Positions 9,769 to 19,051 of a stretch of 64,000 bases of DNA are shown here, in pieces; position 1 is the first letter of the stretch; the number at the start of each line of letters is the position of its first letter. The position numbers and the translations under genes are program-made. The DNA is from Auricularia sp. M13 (Eukaryota > Basidiomycota > Agaricomycetes > Auriculariales > Auriculariaceae): positions 248,001 to 312,000 of the forward strand of contig CM073203.1 in NCBI GenBank assembly GCA_037042915.1. Direction: 5' to 3'. The notes below the pieces were generated by a model, which was not told where the DNA came from, searched no databases, and saw nothing but the letters and a program-made list of their open reading frames with translations.

Positions 9769-10640
9769 CAGTTGAAGCCCTTATAAGCCATAGCCCTATT
9801 AAGCCATAAATCCCTAAAACCCATAGCTTTTGGCCGTCTCCCGACTCGGGAGATATACAAAACCTATACATTTCTTATATCCCATAACCCATAGGTTGTC
9901 AGGGCCGAAAGCCATACATCATATGGCAGTCCCAAGCCGGATATTGTTCTTCTGAGTATAAACTATAAGATATCACTCCCAATAGGCCTGGAAGCAGTGG
10001 ACATGGTCACAACCACGGGTAATCTACTTTGGTCTGTCGCCAATAGGGCGTTTCACGGTAGCGTTTTTGACATCGTTTTTGGGCCATTTTGATTGCGTTT
10101 TTCGTGTTCATTTTAGCAGAGATTCAACTGAGAAACCATCAAACCGAACTCGAAAAATGGCGCAAAAAAGCATGGCCAGGCTAAAACGAGTCCTGAGTCG
10201 TTTCTGTGCTCGTTTTAGGTCTTTTTTGATCCAGTTCTTTGGAAATGGACAAAAATCGAAACAAAAAACGAGATCAAAAACACATCAAAAACGGCTCAAA
10301 AAAACGTACCGTGAAACGCCCTAATGGCACTGCGTTACGAGTTCCATTCGGATCTGCACAAGATCTGCATGCCGCCTCAAGGCCATGGAGACAAATCTCA
10401 GCAGTCCCGCATGTATTTCCCATCCCAGGGCCACGGGATAGAGGTAGTGCATGATTGACTTGAGCCTATGCGTGTACAATATTTGAAGTTTGAACAACCC
10501 TCCAACATATGAGCACAAACTTCAAGCTTCGGGATCTATTCATAGGCGCCGGATAAGCGCCCATCCTCTTCGGCCATAGTCGCCATAACCCATAGCTTTG
10601 GGGTGGTCCCAAATGCTATGGGTTATAAGGGCTTCGACTG
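9769..10640. mobile_element. Pogo-like (Tc1/mariner) non-autonomous DNA transposon
   Basis: Terminal inverted repeats CAGT[T/C]GAAGCCCTTATAA start at 9769 and, reverse-complemented, end at 10640. Both ends are flanked by TA (9767-9768 and 10641-10642), the Tc1/mariner target duplication. The CAGT start is typical of pogo-family elements. No transposase ORF is visible in the 872 bp, so it would need an autonomous partner. Sub-terminal repeats of the type CCCATAGCTTT recur in inverted orientation just inside both ends. It lies about 60 bp upstream of the acyltransferase gene. Confidence 0.75.
10046..10321. mobile_element. Small MITE nested in the pogo-like element
   Basis: The inverted termini GGGCGTTTCACGGTA (from 10046) and its complement (ending at 10321) are flanked by TA at 10044-10045 and 10322-10323. 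The 276-bp interior is AT-rich, with many AAAAACG/CGTTTTT motifs and no ORF of note. It sits inside the 872-bp element and so is the younger insertion. Confidence 0.75.
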
Positions 10641-10702
10641 TATCTGTCAAGAGAAACAAAGCGCCGGAACTCGCCGACCGCGGCCGTTCTGTTCGGCCTC
10701 GA

Positions 10703-13594
10703 TGACGCTCATTCAACGCAAGCCGAAACAACGCGTCCCGCAGCAGTTACAACCACACAGAGACTCAAGCACGCCTAATGGAGACCCCGGGACACCTACA
10801 GACGAGGAGCTCGAAGACTACATCGTTCGAAAATTCCCGCGTTTATTCGATCGGACCGGTTTTAACGCGAAAAAGGCAGGCGCACTCTAGAAAGTACTCT
10901 TGGGTTGCTAAAGTACTTCTCAGACTCGAAGATTTGTCAGTTCGAAACGATTTCTTATACCTGTTACAGTGCTAGGTGTGCCTGGCGTATTTCCCGATTA
11001 TCATGCACTTACGCCACGCTCAGTGACACTGGCGCTGGTCGTTCTGTTCATACCATTTGACGTATTAGACTTGCTCGAACAAGCTGGCGTTCCCAGACTG
11101 CCAGAGCTCGAGCTCGCCCGATTCTTCGCAGAATTGGGCAACATGCGAGCCAGCTTGCCCAGCATGGACCAATTTCAGGGCGTGGAAGCCTTCAGCGTTG
11201 GCGAAAAACTCGCAGCCGAAGGTTATGCTGCAAAATATCCCGTTATCATCATTCCAGGAATAATTTCAACGGCAAGTTTCACTGTGTCACTGCAGGAGCT
11301 TGCGAACCGTATTGACATTGTGCAGGGTCTCGAAAGTTGGTCGACGCGACCTGAACACCGTGCATATTTCAGGCAGAAGATTTGGGGCGGCATGTCCATG
11401 ATTGGGCATGTCTTGTCCAACCGCGAGCGGTGGATGGCAGCTCTCATGCTGGACCCCGAGGTTTGCCGCGCTTACATTACGTTCACCCATTCTCAAGCAC
11501 CGCACTGTTTACAGACCGGCCTTGACCCCAGCAACGGCGCGAAGCTGCGCGCAGTCCAAGGGATCGATGCCGCGAGCAGTTTCATACAGGGTACAGCTTG
11601 CGCGAGCTTGTCTACGTCGATTCTAATTCCTTTCTTATCTAGGCTACTGGATCTGGAGCAAGGTCATCGAGAATCTCGCAGGTGAGCGTCGGAGACCCGC
11701 TCTCTTCAGCTTCATACTGACGACGACGGATTCAGCAATCAATTATGACACGAACAACCTATGGCTCGCGGCGTACGACTGGCGGCTCTCGCTGTACAAC
11801 CTCGAAGAGCGCGACGGCTACTTCAGCAAGCTCAAGGCGAGCATCGAGTCCATGCGGAAGCTCGAGGGCAGGAAGAGCGTCCTTATCGCGCACTCCATGG
11901 GAAGCACGGTGCGCCAGCCCGCTGCTGGAGATCTAGAGGAACAACCGCGCTGATTCTGCGCACAGGTGGCACTAGTACGTCCATGTTCCTGACGTATGAA
12001 TCTGTCGATCTGAGAGCGACGGCTACAGTACTTGTGTGTACCTCGTTCACCGTCACGCCTGCGTGCTGAGCAGAACACAGCTTGAAATGGGTGGAAGCGG
12101 AAGGCCCGAGCTTCGGGAATGGGGGTCCTTCGTGGGTCGAGGTGCGTCGTTGTGCAGTGATTTTGCGGCGCTTACTGTAGCCCAGGAACACATCGAAGCG
12201 TTCGTTTCAGTTGCTGGCACGCACCTGGTGCGAGTTTTCCGCATTTCCCTTCTATGCGCTGACCCATCCCATAGGGAGTGGTACGCGAAGCTGCCGGAAG
12301 AACACGTGGGCAAACACTGACCATCGTCGAAAGCCCAAGGCGATGACAGCTTACCTGTCGGGGGAAATGTCAGACACCGTGCAAATCAACCCTGCCGGCT
12401 CGTACAGTGCGTTGACTGTCTCCGTCCTTACCTGTCTTATTGCTCAATGACATCGTAGTTCTGGATCGGTTCTTCAGCAAAGCCGACCGTGCCAAGTTGT
12501 TCCGCAGCTGGGCGGGCAGCGCGAGCATGTGGATGAAGGTGGGTATCTCCATTCTCGTATTCCGCTCCTCGTATTCAACATGCATCTCAGGGCGGATCGG
12601 CTATCTGGGGCAACACGACGCATGCGCCCGACGACCCGCCCGACTGCCCACACGAGGGTGTCTCGCATGGGCAGTTCGTCAGCTTCCGTGAGGAGTTCCA
12701 GCCCGGGCTGAGCAACATGACGGTGGACGAGGCGAGCAGTTGGGTCCTCGAGCACACCCCGCAAGCGTACCAGCGCATGATTGCCAGCAATTATTCGTTC
12801 GGCATCGAGAGGAACGAGGAGCAATTGCGGAAAAATGACCAGGATTTTAGGAAGTGGGGGAACCCGCTCGAGATCAGGTTTGTATTCCTTTTCGGTGACG
12901 AATGGTCACTGACCGAGCTGCAGACTGCCCAACGCGCCGAGTATGAAGCTTTTTTGCGCGTATGGCCACGGAAAGGACACCGAGGTGTGTTCCCATTCTG
13001 AAGGCTTTAGTCAATTGCCCACTGACCTCTACGCGAAGCGGTCCTACTGGTACGCCCGCGGGGCGTATCAATATGAGGAGGCCGCGATGGCCGACTCGCC
13101 CGATGCGACTTGCGCCGTGGACACGGAATGCACGAGCTCGCGTCCGCCGCTTGACATGCCTCTCGTGCGGCCGAGCTGGATCGACGTCGGCGTGACGGAT
13201 GACCGGCCAGAGACGCCCATCAAGGTGCGCAACGGCGTCAAGTTCGGCGAGGGCGACGGCACGGTCAGCTTGCTCTCCCTCGGCGCCATGTGCGCTGAGG
13301 GATGGAGGAGACCGCGCTGGAATCCGGGTGGGATTACGATCGTCACGTATGAGGTGTGCCGTGTGCGGTCCATCTGCAATGTGTGTCCTGAAGTTACCAT
13401 GCTTGCAGCTTCCACATCAGCCAAATTATAATCTGCGCGGTGGCGCACAGACTGCCGACCACGTCGACGTGTTGGGCTCAACCCCGTTGAATGAGCTCGT
13501 CTTGAAGGTCGCCAGTGGACACGGCGACGAGATCCAGGAGCGCTATGTTAGTCGCATTAGAGAATATGCCAAACGAATGGCTTGGGATAGATAG
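10703..13594 (+). CDS. LRO1: Phospholipid:diacylglycerol acyltransferase (PDAT, Lro1-type)
   Basis: The product transfers an acyl chain from phospholipid to diacylglycerol to make triacylglycerol, normally at the ER. Diagnostic segments in order are: a hydrophobic N-terminal stretch (LALVVLFIPFDVL), YPVIIIPGIIST then GLESW, FRQKIWGG, MLDPE/TGLDP, AAYDWRLSLYNLEERDGYF, the lipase serine motif AHSMGST (Ser codon at 11894-11896), EHIEAFVSVAGTHL, KAMTAYLSGEM, FGEGDGTVSLLSLG (Asp) and ADHVDVLG (His). I can trace more than ten short introns. That at 11272-11325 has a GC-AG boundary; that at 11460-11513 is GT-AG. Frames join cleanly except around 11,910-12,085, where tiny exons are uncertain. The 5' end is unclear: coding starts at or before 10969, possibly at 10703. 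The stop is at 13592-13594. The gene appears intact. Confidence 0.88.
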
Positions 13595-13688
13595 TTTCGC
13601 TTGTAACGGTCACTCATAGACGATAGATATGGTTTATTATTAGTACTTAGATGGTAGCTACTTACTTAGTAAATTTCAGACAAGACGT

Positions 13689-14690
13689 GTGCGTTGTTTA
13701 CGAAGCTTTGCTCCACGGTCCTCACAACCACCAAGACATCGATTTCTCGCAACGGCACTGATAGATGCTCTCTTCCCTGACGTGCTCACCGACATCATGC
13801 TGGTTGCTGCTGGGCGACTGATTGAGTTCAGGATGGCGGTAGCAGGCGTTTCTAGAAAATGGCGCTGCATAGCGCCAACCGGCGACATTCGACCCATTTC
13901 TTTCTCACCAGCTTCAGGGCATGCCTCTTGTTCCTTTCAGGAATCTGATTGTGCCCTTGGACGTGCAGCTGCAGTTGATCGACATCTGGGGTACCGAGTT
14001 CTCGCCTATCCTACGCCGCCCTGCTCGCCCTGTTTCCGCACGCCAACCACGTCAAGCGGCCGAAAAATTGCTTTTCACAATATTGGCGCACGCAATGGCT
14101 TCTAAAAAGGGTTTATGTCTGCCATTGCTGTGCGATTTTACGCATATCCACCACAAGTACAGCGAATATCACTAGCCGGATCCGGAGTTTGCGCTGCCCA
14201 ATGTCGTGACCCTTGTGGTCAAACATGCCGCGCCTCGGTCGTGGGTATCGCTTCATTCTCCTGCTATCACGACGTTGACCAATATCGAATGTCCTTCTGG
14301 TGATTCGTCGCTGCTCGCTTTGATCTTCAGCACTTGCGTCAAACTCGAGAACTTCCCTATAACAGGCCGAAAGGCCATCCTTGGATTGCATACACCGCCG
14401 ACAAGCGCTGGGGGGGCACCGTCGCTCCGTTCGCTGGATCTGGAACTGCATTACAAAGACATGCTCGATGTCCTAACCGGTTTTAGGCCAAATATACAAC
14501 GGACATGACTATCGTCTTCGCTTCCCCGAGCGACTGGAATGACTTCTTCCCGTTCTGTTCCATTCTGGACCTTTTTGTCGACGAACTCGATGCAATCGTG
14601 TCGGTAGAAGTCTGCAGGCAGAAGGATGTAAGACTAGTCGACGGGAAGGGGATGTGCGGCACTGGACTGTGAGCCATAGGCATAACTTCG
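13689..14690 (+). CDS. F-box-like protein, low-confidence multi-exon gene
   Basis: Several adjacent open stretches read like one basidiomycete F-box/LRR protein. The first has LFPDVLTDIMLVAAGRL and MAVAGVSRKWRCIAPTG, resembling an F-box helix pair. The next (14206-14508) has SLRSLDLELHYKDML, like a leucine-rich repeat. A third, at about 14507-14670, reads TIVFASPSDWNDFFPF. Joining them needs introns I could not place with certainty, and frames break between 13,900 and 14,200. It could be a decayed copy. F-box genes are expanded in these fungi, which fits but does not prove the call. Confidence 0.35.
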
Positions 14691-14699
14691 CCTTCTCGG

Positions 14700-15327
14700 A
14701 CTATTGATCCTTCCTCTTCCGAAAATTTCAAGCTATCCGGAACGCTGCTCGAACTTGGAATATCCTCAACGCTCACTACCATTGTTGCTGGGGAGAGCCG
14801 CCGGCTGTGCTTCTGTGTTGTGATCACTACCAGGCGCCTGTATGCAATTGCTTATCTATCCCACCTCGACTCTTCGCCAGCATGTCAATGTGGAGCGTAT
14901 GTGAGCGGCCATCTGCAAACATGCAAACCACCTCCAAGCGCCCATCACTCTGGCCCACGAGATCGAGCCGTGCGCCCTACATAAAATTCCGCTCAAGAGG
15001 CGTGTTCTCGATGCTTACTGCTGTAAACTCTGTAGGCGTCCTACACTTGGGTATCAATGGCCGTCACGAGGGTGTCTCAATACGAACTAGTATTGCGTGA
15101 TTTTCACTTCGACCTCTTCGGGAGTCTGATCGGGCATGTCTTCGTGGTCTTCATCGGGGGCCGTGATAGCCTCATATGGCGAGGATAGCTCAATGTTTGC
15201 CGCTCTCTGTGGCTGACAATAAAGACATGGACACAAGATTGACTACGCACCTGACCTGGCCTACTGAGACGCGCGCGTCTGGTTCCGTGCCAGCTGGGGG
15301 AGCACATGTAGTCTGGCCACTGAACAG
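14700..15327. other. No supported gene
   Basis: Short ORFs on both strands show no recognisable protein signal. The right end merges into the promoter of the GH5-like gene. Confidence 0.5.
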
Positions 15328-15335
15328 TATAAATA
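15328..15335 (+). promoter_or_regulatory. TATA box of the GH5-like gene
   Basis: TATAAATA lies 50 bp upstream of the ATG at 15385, within the usual distance for fungal TATA promoters. Confidence 0.5.
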
Positions 15336-15384
15336 CCGCATCGCGGGTGGCGTGTTGCAACCCGCTGCTCTGGCAATCCCCAGG

Positions 15385-18275
15385 ATGCGTGTGCTTCTTC
15401 TTGCAACCGTTCTCGCTGCAGCAGCTCCTCATGTTTCTGGCTTCAACTCGTTTGCAGGCGCAAATAACTACTTTGCCTATGCGCTACCGGCCAACGAGCG
15501 TTCTGCGTTGTTCCAGAGCATGAACAACGCCAATATGAAGGTGCGTGTTCCTTGTGAATCGTAGAACGCTCTGACACCGGTCGTACAGGTGCTCCGGACG
15601 TTCGTAAACGGTGTTTCCGCTGGACAGAAGAACAGCAGCAACGCCGCCACTCCGGACCTTGAACCTAACCAGATCAGGTCAGGGATACCTGTCTTACAGG
15701 GCAACTCGTACGCGGCTGATACCTCGCCGCATGCAGGCAATACAACGATACAATCCTCAATAAGGCGAGTTATGTCTATCATTTGTGCTCGCCCTCAGGC
15801 TGAAAGTCCTGTTCGTCTAGATCGATCAGTTGATGGTCGGTCTTTCCATAAACGCCTGGCCGTCGTGTATGGAAAGCCGGAGTGAGCTGCCTCGGATCTG
15901 ATCGTCGGACGACGACGGAGCAATCTTCCGACGATGGCAGATGCTTCGGAACATGTCAATCAACACGACGGATCGTAACGCCGCACCCGGAGCTCGACAT
16001 CGTCACCTGCTTTGCCGTCGTCCCAGCTTCGTCCTGTTCGTCGACCGCTATCTAATATGATGCAGTGTATATATTAAATGCCCCAAGAGGTATGGAGATG
16101 CGGTCATTGCACGCCAAAAAATGCGAAGCCCAGATTTCGGGTGGCCGGGATGTCTATGAATTCAACTGAGCCGTTTGCGGGTCCCGGGAACGACTTGAGA
16201 CCTATGTATGCGCCATGTTACTAGTCTTCCAATAGATGCAGACTTTTCCTCCCCTCGAACGTATGCGCGTACTTTGGCAACATGGCAAAACGCCCGATTG
16301 ATTGCCTCACTCCCAAGAGCTCTGTCTTGGATCGCATTCTCAGCCCGGAGTTGCTTCCCCATGCTATCCGCTGCCTGTTCACTTAAATTGAGTTTCATAG
16401 ACTCAGTTGCTGACCGGGGAGGCGGAGGACGTCCATATTGCTCTCAGCCTGCCAAATCTGCAGTCCCGCCAGCTTGGGCGGTACACTGGCAGTCTTACTA
16501 ATCTCAGAGGCGTTTCAAGCTCGCGTTCTGCCACAGTCTCTCGCCTTTCGAGGAGACTTGCCACATGAGAGAGGTAATAAAAGCATTCAACCAGCCGCTA
16601 GGTACTCACAGTTTCTCGGAGGGCAGAGGCCGGACTGATTGCAAGTGGATGTGCGATATTTTTGCATTTTGAGTCATTCGCTGAGCGTTTCTTGAGGTGC
16701 ACCGGTATCGTTATACTAGGCCCTATTTTCTGTGAATATCTAACCCAAAGGGGTATTTCATGATAGGCGCAATGTTTTCCTTGTACAAAGTATCAATTCG
16801 TAGACTGAGTTATTCTGCAGGGGATAGCCAGCAGGTCGGCATTACGAGCCCACATCACAGCGGCGGCGGCGGCAACGGCTATGATGGCAACGGATTTAGA
16901 AAGCTCTCAGTACGACCCGGTGATTGTGAGCTGGTATGGCCGAGAGTAGATTGCTCCGCGCTCGACCGTGCGCGTCCGACCATCAGATCACAGTGGATCC
17001 GAGGCAGCTCACTCCGGCTTTCCATAGTCGTGCTACTTACAGGCTGTGTGATAGGTGGATGCACATGCCTGGAACATCAAGCTTCTCATTTGCGTCTACG
17101 ACAGTTCGTAACACCCTCTCCGCCGCCGAAAATTCACTGACGTCTTGTATTGCAGAGAACACCCTCGCAGCTGGTGGTCCTTGTAAACGATACCAGCCTT
17201 TATGAAGCCAGAGTTTTTCTCACGGCCATCAGATAGGGCCAAGTATGGAGAAAGTGGGTTTTATACCAGTGCGGCCGCTCTCGATGACTATAATCAGGCT
17301 CGTTCCTATTTCCTGAGATCGGGCATATACTGAGTCACCAGCCAGCGCATCACTTACATGCTCAACATTCACAAGAATGCGCTCGTGGGAAACCAGGCAT
17401 GGTCATTCCTCGCCGATTACATCTTCGGCTACTCCGTCATGAACGAGTACGCTGGGACTGTTCCAGCCGGAGTTCGCTGCTGCTGAGAGACTTCTTGCAG
17501 ACCGATGATAAACCAGGGCTCCGGATTCTTTACTCAACATTTGGATTGGGTGTGCAAGGTCGCAGCACAGGTGAGGCCGCGGGCAATGTGTACTTTGAAC
17601 TGCGACGAACCAAATACTTGACGTTCCGCAGATACGAGCCAACGTTGGTGATAGGAACCAACTCATTCTCACCGGAGGCAACTCTGCAGGCACCTCTGTC
17701 CAGAGTAAGAAGACTCGCCAATACTTCGGGGCGTCTAACCGCGCACAGGCTATTTTTTCTCGTCGAACTGTCCTGCCATCGACGTCGTCGAGATTCATGA
17801 CTATACAGAGTCAGTTAAATCTTCTTACTCGCTTCACCTCACTGAGTCTATTGAAGCGGTTACGATTCCTATATGCAGAACGCCATCGACCAGGCCAAGG
17901 CTTCCGGTAAGAAGATAATTGTTGGAGAATGGGGCAGCCTCGTTGGGGGAGGGCGCACCGCCAATCTCGTGAGCAACATGCAGAAGGTCAACGGATGGGG
18001 CATCCCGTGGCTCTACTGGTATGTTGTTCCTCCTTCCCGTGTCGTGTCGTCATGCAAGGTACCAGGGAGTTCATCACCAATCCCGATCCGCATCAAGGCG
18101 AAGATTACGAGGTTCGCAATAGGTTTCACGGCGAGCGATTCAGCGTCCTGATTACATCCAGATAAACGTCAATGGCGGCGGAGATCCAGACTATCAGACC
18201 GTCAAGGGATTCGCGCAAGCAGCAACTTCATCGACAAATGGGGTCTTCGATTGGAGCGGATCTCTCCAGCTCTGA
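15385..18275 (+). pseudogene. GH5-like secreted glycoside hydrolase, apparently disrupted
   Basis: A signal peptide (MRVLLLATVLAAAAPHVSG) precedes motifs that resemble fungal GH5-type endo-mannanase/glucanase proteins. These are VLRTFVNGVSAGQ, YNDTILNK-IDQLMV, KYGESGFYTSAAALDDYN, YMLNIHKNALVGNQAWSF, QLILTGGNSAGTSVQ, AIDVVEIHDY, KKIIVGEWGSL (candidate nucleophile Glu) and GIPWLYW. The C terminus is FDWSGSLQL, with its stop at 18273-18275. Intron 1 is 15541-15588 (GT-AG). The intron at 15765-15820 has a GC-AG boundary. After about 15,890 homology stops for 1.3 kb and resumes near 17,212. The stretch at 17,460-17,780 needs frame changes. I therefore call it a probable pseudogene, although an unusual intron structure is not excluded. 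Confidence 0.6.
15890..17205. other. 1.3-kb stretch interrupting the GH5-like gene
   Basis: No part of the hydrolase can be read here in any frame, and no ORF has a recognisable product. TATATATTAAATG at about 16,069-16,081 looks promoter-like. A short GGC repeat lies near 16,860. I found no terminal repeats or target duplication, so whether this is an insertion or decayed sequence is open. Confidence 0.4.
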
Positions 18276-18479
18276 TACGACCTGAGACGCGCTCCTTCGC
18301 ATGCGTTAATTGTACAATATACCTGAGCAAACAGTCGTCGAGCGAAGAGTCATAGCTACAGAGAGCATCCTAGAGCAGACTTGATAAGGACCGACGCAGT
18401 CGACGACCTCGGTATAATGGAGTATTTGAAAGGCAGAGGGTTGCTGGTGGGATGCATGTGAGCTGCGAACGGCGGGGGT

Positions 18480-18735
18480 CACGGGCAAAAATATGTGTCG
18501 CACCTAATTAAGCCACTGGTGTACTTTACCTCGGGTACGAACTCGCGTCCTTGCTCGTCGCGAGCCATTGAAATGTCGAACGTCGCCAGAGTCAACGTGA
18601 CCATGAGCCAGATAGCTGAATCGGCAAGTCAACAAACCGCCCCGGGCATTCCCTGGGATTGATCAACGTCACTGCTGTTCTAATACCGTTTGCATGCGCA
18701 CCTGCGGCCAAATCCAAACGTGTAGCTCCAGGGAT
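18480..18735 (-). pseudogene. Cytochrome P450 C-terminal remnant
   Basis: The minus strand shows RECPGRF (the end of the heme-ligand loop). After a small frame-breaking change it shows AIWLMVTLTLATFDIS and ARDEQGREFVPEV, ending shortly afterwards. This matches the last exons of the intact P450 just upstream (CPGRYF, SIWLMIASILATFNIS, AKDEQGLEILPEI). Only the tail is present, so it looks like the relic of a tandem duplication. Confidence 0.65.
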
Positions 18736-19051
18736 CCCAGTTAACCATAGTCGTGTCATCTGCGTTGCTTCCAAGCAGCGGAAAATGGTCGAGTGGCCGC
18801 ATCTGGTCGCAGACATGTGGGCCACAGGGTCACGATCTCGTCATGACGTTGCTCTGGCATCTGCTTAAGCGAGTCGGAGAGGATATACTCAGGAAGAAAC
18901 ACCGGGCAAGGCGCTGGAGCGCTGAATGGGCAGCCATCAGATTCTGAAAGAAGAGAGCTACATATAAACAGGCACAAACACGCCACGAAGTACATAGCGG
19001 AGGCATTTACATTTCTATCCTCCTCAGCGATATTGACGATTGACTCATGCA

